DNA of 28,020 nucleotides from CAZYAK01 sp964645935 (GCA_964645935.1 CAZYAK010000013.1:1-28020); one strand, 5' to 3'; shown: positions 22,050 through 28,020, numbered from the stretch's first letter. Numbers and translations: made by a program. Notes: generated by a model from the letters alone, not told the origin.

Positions 22050-22076
22050 GCACCCGTCTCGCAAGGAGACGGGTGC
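22050..22076 (-). terminator. strong hairpin after the 22083 gene
   Basis: GCACCCGTCTC (22050-22060) pairs perfectly with GAGACGGGTGC (22066-22076) around GCAAG. It starts six bases beyond the stop at 22083. There is no T tract. It shares the CGTCTC/GAGACG core with the hairpin at 8341-8367. Confidence 0.45.
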
Positions 22077-22082
22077 GGGTGG

Positions 22083-22553
22083 TCAGTTGCACCCCGGTTC
22101 GAGGTACGAATCGCCATCGCCATGGACGATCAGCCAGAGGCCCACGATGCCGCCGATCGTGAGGCCGATCACCGCGGGATGGGGGCCGATCCATCCGACG
22201 AGCGCCGGCAGCAGCGGCAGAAGGACGGCCGCGAGGCAGATGCCTTCGAGCCACACGCGCCAGAAGCTGTCTTGGCGGCGGTGGTAGTGCCCCCAGAGCT
22301 TCTTGTGCGACTTGATGTCGGCGAACACCTCGTCGGTGAACGGGACCCACGCGTCGCTGTCCGCGTCGTAGATGACGGTGAGACCGGGCCAGTCACGCGT
22401 GCGGAACGAGAAGCCGTTCGTGATCCAGCGGCGGCTCGGTTCGATTGACGGGTTGGCGCGTTCTTCGCGCCGGATCCGGAGATCCGTGTACAGGAGCCAG
22501 CCGAGCAGGAGCGACGCGCCCCCGCAGGCCAGCAGCAAACCGATCGGAACCAT
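22083..22553 (-). CDS. small membrane protein of unknown function
   Basis: Encodes 156 residues from the ATG at 22553, which is chosen because GGAGG stands seven bases upstream. There is one hydrophobic segment at residues 2-20 (VPIGLLLACGGASLLLGWL) and two more near the C-terminus (ICLAAVLLPLLPALVGWIG and AVIGLTIGGIVGLWLIV). The middle ~80 residues are soluble (RRWITNGFSFRTRDWPG, VPFTDEVFADIKSHKKLWG). No family is recognised. A -10 box, TATACT, lies at 22596-22601. The canonical Shine-Dalgarno sequence contrasts with the leaderless housekeeping genes and links it with the genes at 9011 and 23656. Confidence 0.75.
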   Translation of the reverse strand: MVPIGLLLACGGASLLLGWLLYTDLRIRREERANPSIEPSRRWITNGFSFRTRDWPGLTVIYDADSDAWVPFTDEVFADIKSHKKLWGHYHRRQDSFWRVWLEGICLAAVLLPLLPALVGWIGPHPAVIGLTIGGIVGLWLIVHGDGDSYLEPGCN

Positions 22554-22595
22554 GACTGATCCTCCAGTGGGGACAATGGGCGAGTGACCATGGAC

Positions 22596-22601
22596 AGTAT
22601 A
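22596..22601 (-). promoter_or_regulatory. -10 box of the 22083 gene
   Basis: TATACT on the minus strand in an AT-rich patch, giving a leader of about 35 bases that includes the GGAGG Shine-Dalgarno sequence at 22561-22565. No good -35 box is seen. Confidence 0.45.
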
Positions 22602-22621
22602 CACAAAATGTTGTTTTACCG

Positions 22622-22677
22622 AAAAACGGCCTCAGGATGCGATATCCGGCTCATGCGGCCTTACGCGTGCGAGGCCG
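22622..22677 (-). terminator. terminator with two alternative pairings after the 22689 gene
   Basis: On the minus strand CGGCCT (22672-22677) can pair with AGGCCG at 22656-22661 (ten-base loop) or with AGGCCG at 22627-22632, which is directly followed by TTTTT (22622-22626). The second pairing has a long loop. The T tract supports termination of the 22689-23189 transcript; the duplicated arm is unusual. Confidence 0.35.
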
Positions 22678-22688
22678 GCCAGCCGCCG

Positions 22689-23189
22689 TCAGCGCCGCGG
22701 CACGCACATCAGCAGCCGGTCCAGCTCCGTGCGCACGTAGGCGTTCAGGAAGCGCTGCGCCTGATCCGATTCCGCCGCGTGCTCCAGGTGGCCGGGATGG
22801 AACGGCCGCGCCGCGAACCACGGCAGGTCCGGATCGGTTTCCGTGCGCGGCAGGCAGATCAGGCCGCCGAGCCACTCCGGCTTCACGACGAGGGCGGAGT
22901 CCTGCCCCCACGTCTTCCACAGCAGCGACGCCTCCGTCTGCACGTGCACGTCGTGCTTCGCGTCGGTGCAGTGGACCAGCGGACGCAGCGTGAGGATGAC
23001 GCGCTGTCGCGTGAGATGGCGCAACCGTTCTTCCCAGTGGAAGACGAACCGCGTTTCCGTTTCCTCGCACACCGGCGCCCGCGCGCCGTCGGACACCAGC
23101 CCGAAGCGACGCCCGTCCCGGCCGAAGCAGAGGCCGGACCCGTCCTCGGCCAGGGAGAACTCGCCGATGCTGCCGATCTTGCAGCGCAC
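22689..23189 (-). CDS. unknown soluble protein
   Basis: Encodes 166 residues from a GTG at 23189; the frame is open further upstream but has no better start. There is no signal peptide or membrane segment. It is rich in Trp, Phe and His and reads as a compact alpha/beta protein (FVFHWEERLRHLTRQRVILTL, LLWKTWGQDSALVVKPEWLG, AQRFLNAYVRTELDRLL). No family is recognised. The competing frames over this interval (22651-23280 and 22883-23203) are Arg/Ala-rich shadows. It lies between two terminators, one upstream at 23229-23262 and one downstream at 22622-22677. A TATGCT box lies about nine bases before the GTG. Confidence 0.55.
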   Translation of the reverse strand: MRCKIGSIGEFSLAEDGSGLCFGRDGRRFGLVSDGARAPVCEETETRFVFHWEERLRHLTRQRVILTLRPLVHCTDAKHDVHVQTEASLLWKTWGQDSALVVKPEWLGGLICLPRTETDPDLPWFAARPFHPGHLEHAAESDQAQRFLNAYVRTELDRLLMCVPRR

Positions 23190-23228
23190 CTTCCGTGCAG
23201 CATAAATCGCCGTGCGCCCGCGGCACGG

Positions 23229-23262
23229 AAAAAAGGCCCGCCGCGTCCAAAGACGCGGCGGG
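23229..23262 (-). terminator. rho-independent terminator of the zinc-ribbon gene
   Basis: CCCGCCGCGTC (23237-23247) and GACGCGGCGGG (23252-23262) form a perfect 11-bp stem with a CAAA loop (TTTG on the minus strand). On the minus strand it is followed by CC and TTTTTT. It ends the 23273-23656 transcript. Confidence 0.85.
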
Positions 23263-23272
23263 AAACGGAAAC

Positions 23273-23656
23273 TTACTCATCGAACCACATGCCGCACCCC
23301 TCGCAGACGATGTCCGTCGCGAGCCGCGACCGGCCGCACGTCCCGCACAGGAGGGGGTTCTCGTCGTCGGGCACGAGGTGCTCGGGTCCGAGTTCGATGA
23401 CGTCCTCTTCCGCGGCCTCCTCGTCGGTGAGGGGGATGCCGGGGACGATCTCGCTGATGGGGATCGGCGCGCCGAGCGGATCCAGCTCCTCGTCCGTGAG
23501 GGGCTGGTCGATGAGTTCGCCGATCAGGGAGGAGAGCTGCTCCCGATCGAGGTCGACCGGGTAGATGAGCGGGTCATCGAGGTCGGCGTGGCAGGCGCTG
23601 CAGCGCGAAGTGTCGTTGGGGGTGGAGCAAACGGGGCAGTATCGAATACTATTCAT
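23273..23656 (-). CDS. double zinc-ribbon protein with an acidic middle
   Basis: Encodes 127 residues. Residues 1-25 hold CPVCSTPNDTSRCSAC and residues ~100-122 hold CGTCGRSRLATDIVCEGCG, two CxxC...CxxC zinc ribbons. Between them is a very acidic stretch (DREQLSSLIGELIDQPLTDEELDP and DEEAAEEDVIELGPEHL, in pieces). Such ends usually mediate protein or nucleic-acid contacts; the partner is unknown. The ATG at 23656 is preceded by GGAG nine bases away. The frame runs on to 24061, but the upstream part is Arg-rich noise over a hairpin-rich leader. A strong terminator follows at once. Confidence 0.75.
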   Translation of the reverse strand: MNSIRYCPVCSTPNDTSRCSACHADLDDPLIYPVDLDREQLSSLIGELIDQPLTDEELDPLGAPIPISEIVPGIPLTDEEAAEEDVIELGPEHLVPDDENPLLCGTCGRSRLATDIVCEGCGMWFDE

Positions 23657-23694
23657 GATTCTGATCTCCATCAGATCGAGACAAGGGTTCCCTA

Positions 23695-23915
23695 TCCGTC
23701 TTCCGACGGAAGCATGTGGGGTTCCCCGTCCCCCTTCCCGGATCGGAACGGCGGACGGGGAACCGGTGAGCGGAGTTTCCAAGGATCGCCCAGCCGGGAC
23801 TGGGCGCGCGCAGTATCGGGATCGCGGCCGCGCTGTCAATCTTCCGCCGCGCCCCCTGCCGGTTCCGTGTCGGGCACGCGAAAGGATCCGGTCCGCGCGG
23901 TGAAGCGCGGACCGG
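23695..23915. other. hairpin-rich non-coding region between the zinc-ribbon gene and uvrB
   Basis: The 498 bases from 23657 to 24154 contain no convincing gene. Four hairpins with perfect arms stand in order: TCCGTC/GACGGA (23695-23710, loop TTCC); GGTTCCCCGTCC/GGACGGGGAACC (23720-23764, 21-base loop with an inner TTCC/GGAA); CGCCCAG/CTGGGCG (23787-23806); and CCGGTCCGCGC/GCGCGGACCGG (23888-23915). They could belong to a long 5' leader of the zinc-ribbon gene or to an independent RNA. I recognise no known RNA family. Confidence 0.5.
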
Positions 23916-24046
23916 TCTCGCAGGCGACGCAGGGGTGTCAGCTGCCGGAGGCGGGGCACACCTCCTCGTTGGCCCGGGCTCCCTTGGGAACGCGCGGCGC
24001 GGAAGAGGCGTGAGTTGATGCCAACGGGCGCAGGACGGAATCCTAC

Positions 24047-24061
24047 TTGTATATTATACAA
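24047..24061. promoter_or_regulatory. 15-bp AT-rich palindrome upstream of uvrB
   Basis: TTGTATATTATACAA is a perfect palindrome (seven-base arms, one-base centre) inside the most AT-rich patch of the region. It contains TATTAT on the plus strand and TATAAT on the minus strand, so it may be a promoter, an operator or both. It lies about 95 bases before the uvrB start. Confidence 0.4.
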
Positions 24062-24135
24062 TATTTACAAAATAATGGAATGTCCGGAAAAAGAGGGTCT
24101 TTTGGCTCCCCACCCCTGTTCCCGCGCTCCGGTTC

Positions 24136-24144
24136 TGCTACCAT
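24136..24144 (+). promoter_or_regulatory. extended -10 box of uvrB
   Basis: TGC-TACCAT with ten bases to the ATG at 24155. Same core (GCTACCAT) as the box before the gene starting at 27731. Confidence 0.4.
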
Positions 24145-24154
24145 CTCCGGACTT

Positions 24155-26152
24155 ATGCTCAGCCCCGACCAGAAACCCTTCCGCCTCGTCTCGCCCTTCC
24201 AACCCAAGGGCGACCAGCCCATGGCGATCGAGAAGCTCGTGGGCGGCCTCAAGAAAGGCGAGCCCCACCAGACGCTCCTCGGCGCCACGGGCACGGGCAA
24301 GACCTTCACCATCGCCAACATCGTGCAGCAGGTGCAGCGCCCCACGTTGGTGCTCGCGCACAATAAGACGCTCGCCGCGCAGCTGTGCAACGAGTTCCAG
24401 CAGTTCTTTCCCGACAACGCCATCTCGTACTTCGTCTCGTACTACGACTACTACCAGCCGGAGGCGTACGTCCCCACCACGGACACCTACATCGAGAAGG
24501 ATGCGTCCATCAATGAGGAGATCGAGAAGTTCCGGCACGCAGCTACGCACAACCTCCTCACGCGCCGCGACGTGCTCATCGTCGCGTCCGTCTCCTGCAT
24601 CTACGGCCTCGGCGACGTGGAGGATTACGAAGCGTTGGCCGTCACGCTCACGCGCGGGGACGCCATCAAGCGGGACACTCTGCTGCGCCGCCTGACGGAC
24701 ATTCAGTATCGAAGATCCGGCACCGACTTCAAGCAGGGTATGTACCACGTGCTCGGCGAATCGGTGGAGATCTTCCCGCCGTCGGGAGACACGGTCATCC
24801 GCATCGAGTGCCCCTTTGACGAGATCGACGTCATCCAGGAAGTGGACAGCTTTACGGGTGAGGTGCTGCAAGACCTCCAGTCCGTCACCATCTTCCCCGC
24901 CGCGCACAACGTCACCACCAAGGAGAAGATCGACGGCGCCATCGAGGGGATCAAGAACGAATTGAACGAGCAGGAGAAGTATTTCCTCCAGCGGAACGAA
25001 TTGGTGAAGGCCGAGCGCATCCGCCAGCGTACGGAGTATGACTTGGAGATGCTCCGGGAGACCGGCTACACGACGGGTATCGAGAACTATATCCGGTACC
25101 TCACCAATGAAGGCCTGTCGGGGAGGCCGCCATCCACGCTTCTGGATTATTTTCCTGACGACTTCCTCCTCGTGGTGGACGAGTCACACATCTCCGTCCC
25201 GCAGGTGGGTGGCATGCACGAGGGCAACCGCTCCCGCAAGCAGACGCTCATCGACTACGGGTTCCGTCTGCCCAGCAGCCACGACAACCGCCCGCTGCGC
25301 TTCGACGAGTTCGAGAACCGTTCCAAGCAGCGCATTTACGTCTCCGCCACACCCGGCAAATACGAGTTCGCACACACGCCCCAGGGGTACTTCGCTGAGC
25401 AGATCATCCGTCCCACGGGCCTCATCGACCCGGTCGTCACGGTCAAGCCCACCAAGCACCAGATCGACGACATCACCGCGGAGATTAATGCCACCATCGC
25501 TCGCGGCGAGCGCGTGCTCGTGACCACGCTCACCAAGAAGATGGCCGAGGACCTCACCAAGTACCTCACCGAGGCCGGCCAGAAGGTGCGCTACCTCCAC
25601 TCCGACGTGGAGACGCTGGAGCGCATTGAGATCTTGCGACAGCTGCGCATCGGTGACATCGACATCATCGTGGGTATCAACCTGCTGCGCGAGGGTCTTG
25701 ACCTCCCGGAGGTCAGCTACATCGCCATCCTGGATGCCGATAAGCAGGGCTTCCTGCGCTCCCGCGACGCCCTTATTCAGACCATCGGCCGCGCGGCCCG
25801 CAACGTGAACGGCCATGTCACGCTCTACGCGGACAAAATGAGCGACGCCATGAAGGCCGCCATCGCGGAGACCGAGCGCCGCCGCGGCATCCAGCAGGCG
25901 TACAACACGAAGCACGGTATCACCCCCAAGACCATCGTGAAGGCCGTGCACGACATCGCCGAAGAGTCGCGCAAGCTCGAGTTGCGCCGTCCCAAGCACG
26001 ATCACACCAAGATCCCCGCGGACGAGAAGAAGCGCCTCATGGTGGAGCTGGAGAAGCAGATGGAGATCGCCGCGCAGAACCTGGAGTTCGAGAAGGCCGC
26101 GGACCTCCGTGACGAGATGGAGCTTCTGCGTCGCGAGCTCGCGACAAGCTGA
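24155..26152 (+). CDS. uvrB: excinuclease ABC subunit B
   Basis: Encodes 665 residues, the standard length. UvrB is the damage-verifying helicase-like subunit of nucleotide excision repair; it is loaded by UvrA and then recruits UvrC. The N-terminus FRLVSPFQPKGDQPMAIEKL leads to Walker A GATGTGKT. The beta-hairpin that clamps DNA is YFVSYYDYYQPEAYVP. Walker B-type VVDESH, the helicase motifs GINLLREGLDLPEVS and TIGRAARN, and the C-terminal UVR domain (LEKQMEIAAQNLEFEKAADL) follow. The start at 24155 is used; the frame's extension to a TTG at 24047 would read through the palindrome and is not conserved in the family. It converges with the 26159 gene, the stops being six bases apart. Confidence 0.97.
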   Translation: MLSPDQKPFRLVSPFQPKGDQPMAIEKLVGGLKKGEPHQTLLGATGTGKTFTIANIVQQVQRPTLVLAHNKTLAAQLCNEFQQFFPDNAISYFVSYYDYYQPEAYVPTTDTYIEKDASINEEIEKFRHAATHNLLTRRDVLIVASVSCIYGLGDVEDYEALAVTLTRGDAIKRDTLLRRLTDIQYRRSGTDFKQGMYHVLGESVEIFPPSGDTVIRIECPFDEIDVIQEVDSFTGEVLQDLQSVTIFPAAHNVTTKEKIDGAIEGIKNELNEQEKYFLQRNELVKAERIRQRTEYDLEMLRETGYTTGIENYIRYLTNEGLSGRPPSTLLDYFPDDFLLVVDESHISVPQVGGMHEGNRSRKQTLIDYGFRLPSSHDNRPLRFDEFENRSKQRIYVSATPGKYEFAHTPQGYFAEQIIRPTGLIDPVVTVKPTKHQIDDITAEINATIARGERVLVTTLTKKMAEDLTKYLTEAGQKVRYLHSDVETLERIEILRQLRIGDIDIIVGINLLREGLDLPEVSYIAILDADKQGFLRSRDALIQTIGRAARNVNGHVTLYADKMSDAMKAAIAETERRRGIQQAYNTKHGITPKTIVKAVHDIAEESRKLELRRPKHDHTKIPADEKKRLMVELEKQMEIAAQNLEFEKAADLRDEMELLRRELATS

Positions 26153-26158
26153 CCGTCC

Positions 26159-26545
26159 TTAGAAGCGCCTCCTCGTCATCGTCCTCGTCTGTGCCTTGGG
26201 CGATGTCAGTGCATTGGGTTGTCCCAGCTCATGCGCAAGGAGGACGTTCTCTACGCGTCGTGTGATCTCTACGTGGAGGTTTGCTCGCGAGCCGTCGGGA
26301 TCCTCGTAGCGGACGCTCATGAGGAAGAGGCCCGTGCGCCCGCTCGTGTCGCGCTCGATGCAGAGCCGGGTGATCCCGAGCGCCGCGACCTGGTGGTACG
26401 CGGCATGCATCACCGCCATGACATGCAGACGCACGAGCTGGTCATGCTCGTCTCGCTCCTCCTCGTCCGCGTCCGGCGGTACGTGGAGATCCTCCCGCTC
26501 GAGGGGATCGAAGACGATGTAGGCGAGGTGCGTGACAGGCGCCAT
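26159..26545 (-). CDS. paralogue 4 of an unknown ~120-residue family
   Basis: Encodes 128 residues from the ATG at 26545. It shares with its three upstream neighbours a first strand ending in FD (HLAYIVFDPLE, residues 6-16), then a charged stretch, a helix ending in a Leu-Gly turn (HQVAALGI), a strand pair, and a second helix (LHVEITRRVENVLLAHEL). Unlike the others it has a basic C-terminal tail (TRTMTRRRF) and its own TAAGAT box eight bases before the start. No signal peptide; probably cytoplasmic. No function can be assigned. Confidence 0.7.
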   Translation of the reverse strand: MAPVTHLAYIVFDPLEREDLHVPPDADEEERDEHDQLVRLHVMAVMHAAYHQVAALGITRLCIERDTSGRTGLFLMSVRYEDPDGSRANLHVEITRRVENVLLAHELGQPNALTSPKAQTRTMTRRRF

Positions 26546-26553
26546 GGACGGCC

Positions 26554-26559
26554 ATCTTA
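26554..26559 (-). promoter_or_regulatory. candidate -10 box of paralogue 4
   Basis: TAAGAT on the minus strand, then eight bases to the ATG at 26545. TTGCGC lies 16 bases further upstream as a possible -35 box. Confidence 0.35.
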
Positions 26560-26642
26560 GGGATGGCGGAGACGCGCGCAAGCGCGGCCGGGGCGGGTAT
26601 GGCGGGAACGGCGCCCGGAAGCCCTGATACTCGCCTCCGAGC

Positions 26643-26993
26643 TCACAATTCCAAGAGTCGTGCCTTGAGTGCGGCGCGCACCGCCAGAACCAGCTCCTCG
26701 TGCACGCTTTCGGGGCCGTCTGGCTCCACGGACCGCTGCCCGACCACGATTGCTCGGGCATGGAGCCAGCCGGAGTTGGTGTGATCCGCTGGGGCGTCTT
26801 CTATCATCTCCACCAGCACATCCTTGAGCCCGAGGAATTCCGCGGCCTCGCGGATCTCCTCGAAGATGCCCGCGACGTGGTCCAGGATGCGGCCGCCGTG
26901 CTGCGCCTCCTCCACGTCCAGCAGCGCGCGGTGCCGCGCGCGGTTGTCGAACGGATCGAAGACCACGACGCAGTGCTCGAGAGGGGCACTCAT
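26643..26993 (-). CDS. paralogue 3 of an unknown ~120-residue family
   Basis: Encodes 116 residues. The opening HCVVVFDPFDNRARHRAL (residues 7-24) is the clearest form of the family signature. Then comes a long helix (LDHVAGIFEEIREAAEFLGL), the strand KDVLVEMIED, a second strand (HARAIVVGQ) and the closing helix ESVHEELVLAVRAALKARL. Its ATG overlaps the stop of paralogue 2 by four bases (ATGA), so the two are translationally coupled. The alpha/beta order is strand-helix-strand-strand-helix. No catalytic motif is visible. Confidence 0.78.
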   Translation of the reverse strand: MSAPLEHCVVVFDPFDNRARHRALLDVEEAQHGGRILDHVAGIFEEIREAAEFLGLKDVLVEMIEDAPADHTNSGWLHARAIVVGQRSVEPDGPESVHEELVLAVRAALKARLLEL

Positions 26994-27346
26994 GATTGTG
27001 GCTCGAAGATGTCCGGCGGCAGGCGCAGGAGATCCAGTGCCGAGCGGACCGTCCGCACCACCTCGCGATGCATCGCTTCCGATTCCTCTTCGTTGAGCAG
27101 TGCGGTGGCTGTCACTGTCATGGAGACCGAGGGCAGTCGCGGATGATCCGCTCCGGGCCGCCAATCCACCACGAATCCCTCCAGGCCGAGCCGGCCGAGG
27201 AGATTCGTCACCACCTCTTCCGTCAGCGCAATCTGGTCGCGCAGGATCGGTTCGGCGGCCCGTATCGTGAGATCGTCCAGCTCGGGATGGTCCGTGCCAA
27301 AAACGTCGAACGTCGCCCGGAAGGTGTGCAGATCGTGCGAGCCCAT
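26990..27346 (-). CDS. paralogue 2 of an unknown ~120-residue family
   Basis: Encodes 118 residues from the ATG at 27346, four bases after the stop of paralogue 1. It is the most diverged at the N-terminus (HTFRATFDVFGTDHPELDD), but keeps the FDxF core, the helix ending in LGRLGLEG, the strand pair (FVVDWRPG, SVSMTVTATAL) and the closing helix (AMHREVVRTVRSALDLL). The frame stays open upstream to 27511, but that region is inside paralogue 1. Function unknown. Confidence 0.78.
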   Translation of the reverse strand: MGSHDLHTFRATFDVFGTDHPELDDLTIRAAEPILRDQIALTEEVVTNLLGRLGLEGFVVDWRPGADHPRLPSVSMTVTATALLNEEESEAMHREVVRTVRSALDLLRLPPDIFEPQS

Positions 27347-27350
27347 AGGG

Positions 27351-27731
27351 TCAGGCCTCGGCCTCGGGAAGCTCCAGCGACGTGTGCCGAATCGCCAGGT
27401 GGATGTTGCTGTGAAGCTCATCCAGCAGTCTCCGAAGGAGGCGGTCGCTGCGCTTCTCGTTCTCCGGAAGGCGCTTTTCCCCCTCCAGGAGCAGGCGGTA
27501 CTGGAGTACACGCGGATACGACTCGTGCGGTTCCATCGTGAAGGTGATGTTCCGGAGACCCAGCGTCGACGCGGCTTCGTGCACGTAGTCGATCACCTCG
27601 TCCACGTGCATCTGCAGTTCCTCACAACGGTCGCTCGCTTCCGAGGCAGAGAGCTCGGGATGCGCGACACCCGTGTCGAAGGCGTCGAAGACGACGCCGA
27701 TGGTATGGGTGATTTTGGGGGATTTGGCCAT
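27351..27731 (-). CDS. paralogue 1 of an unknown ~120-residue family
   Basis: Encodes 126 residues and is the first gene of the cassette. The signature is HTIGVVFDAFDTGVAHPEL (residues 9-27). It is followed by the helix HVDEVIDYVHEAASTLGL, the strand NITFTMEPH, a second strand LQYRLLLEG and the closing helix RLLRRLLDELHSNIHLAI. No signal peptide or metal site is seen. A TACCAT box nine bases upstream predicts a nearly leaderless mRNA that continues through paralogues 2 and 3. What the family does cannot be read from the sequence. Confidence 0.78.
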   Translation of the reverse strand: MAKSPKITHTIGVVFDAFDTGVAHPELSASEASDRCEELQMHVDEVIDYVHEAASTLGLRNITFTMEPHESYPRVLQYRLLLEGEKRLPENEKRSDRLLRRLLDELHSNIHLAIRHTSLELPEAEA

Positions 27732-27740
27732 GAGCGCGGG

Positions 27741-27746
27741 ATGGTA
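27741..27746 (-). promoter_or_regulatory. candidate -10 box of the paralogue cassette
   Basis: TACCAT on the minus strand (context GCGCTACCAT) with nine bases to the ATG at 27731. A GAGCGC/GCGCTC inverted repeat flanks the box (27732-27752 region) and could serve as an operator. Confidence 0.35.
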
Positions 27747-27811
27747 GCGCTCTGAAGGGCAGGGTCAAGCGCACGGGCAGGCGGCGCGGCGGATGGGGCT
27801 CGGATCCGCCC

Positions 27812-28020
27812 TCAATCCGCGATGGGCTGGAGGACGGTGCGCTCCACGCCGGAGGAGCCGGATTGGAGGGTGGCCGCCGCCAGGTCTCCGGTCATGTATC
27901 CGTGCGCCGCGCGCACGTCGCGGTCGAACGTGCGCATGGGCAGGCTCAGGTGCGTGGAGCCGTCCACGACGTACGCCAGGAGGTCTGAGCGCTTGAGCTG
28001 CCCGCCGGCCTGCTTCCAGG
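27812..28020 (-). CDS. C-terminal end of an unknown protein (5' part outside window)
   Basis: An open minus-strand frame runs from the window edge to a TGA at 27812 and encodes about 68 residues, including LKRSDLLAYVVDGSTHLSLP, then TFDRDVRAAHGYMTGDLAAA and VERTVLQPIAD. The composition is that of a normal soluble protein and unlike the Arg-rich shadow frames. No family is recognised. It is on the same strand as the paralogue cassette, 80 bases upstream of it. Confidence 0.5.
   Translation of the reverse strand, partial: WKQAGGQLKRSDLLAYVVDGSTHLSLPMRTFDRDVRAAHGYMTGDLAAATLQSGSSGVERTVLQPIAD

Noticed and set aside
21042..22448. 468-codon plus-strand open frame
   Set aside because: It is antisense to serS and runs across the intergenic hairpin into the 22083 gene. 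Its composition is that of a shadow (Ala/Glu/Leu/Arg/Val repeats).
22651..23280. Alternative minus-strand frame of 209 codons over the 22689 gene
   Set aside because: It is Arg/Ala/Gly-rich, and it would have to run from inside the zinc-ribbon gene's 3' end through that gene's terminator. The 166-residue frame has normal protein composition.
23657..24061. Upstream extension of the zinc-ribbon frame
   Set aside because: The added residues are Arg/Gly/Pro-rich noise over strong hairpins. The ATG at 23656 has a good Shine-Dalgarno sequence.
24047..24154. N-terminal extension of uvrB from a TTG
   Set aside because: It would translate the palindrome and promoter region. The family starts near MLSPDQKPFRLV, and an extended -10 box lies at 24136.

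Overview
The window is GC-rich (roughly 60-65 % by eye) and densely packed bacterial chromosome. It carries about 24 complete protein genes, two genes cut by the window edges, one clear riboswitch, and no rRNA, tRNA, CRISPR array or transposase that I can recognise. A pilin-type globular module, a four-helix-bundle (S23) protein, small lipoproteins and a compact housekeeping set would fit a Candidate Phyla Radiation (Patescibacteria) organism, perhaps of the Peregrinibacteria/Peribacteria kind. That placement is an inference and should be tested by phylogeny of SerS, UvrB and MetK.

Layout. 1-3.9 kb: the end of an unknown plus-strand gene, then pyrF, a secreted protein with a pilin-like C-terminus, and comM on the minus strand. 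3.9-9.0 kb: a divergent comM/yraN control region with two look-alike palindromes, yraN, a membrane acyltransferase, the first two steps of the oxidative pentose-phosphate pathway (pgl and zwf, separated by a small plus-strand gene), and a secreted jelly-roll-like protein. 9.1-12.0 kb: a two-domain glycosyltransferase divergent from a nucleotidyltransferase-like gene. 12.0-16.1 kb: a SAM-I riboswitch and metK, a ClpP-like protease on the other strand, then a tightly overlapping run (membrane protein, lipoprotein, GGQ release-factor-like protein) followed by a 37-residue lipoprotein. 16.2-20.2 kb: a small unknown protein, a very large secreted amidase-SpoIID fusion and a GT4 glycosyltransferase. 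20.2-22.0 kb: an S23 gene bounded by GAGTG-type repeats and fitted exactly between the glycosyltransferase start and the serS stop. 22.0-24.1 kb: three small unknown genes and a 500-base hairpin-rich non-coding stretch. 24.1-28.0 kb: uvrB, then four tandem diverged paralogues of an unrecognised ~120-residue family, and the end of another unknown gene.

Two translation styles are visible. At least eleven genes have a TANNNT -10 box only 6-10 bases upstream of the start codon and no Shine-Dalgarno sequence, which predicts leaderless or nearly leaderless mRNAs. A minority (yraN, the genes starting at 9011, 22553 and 23656, and the S23 gene) have recognisable Shine-Dalgarno sequences. Several of these are small unknown genes next to strong hairpins, so they may have been acquired separately.

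The best candidates for something undescribed are the four-paralogue cassette (26159-27731), the repeat-bounded S23 element (20216-20665), the twin palindromes between comM and yraN, and the hairpin-rich region 23695-23915.
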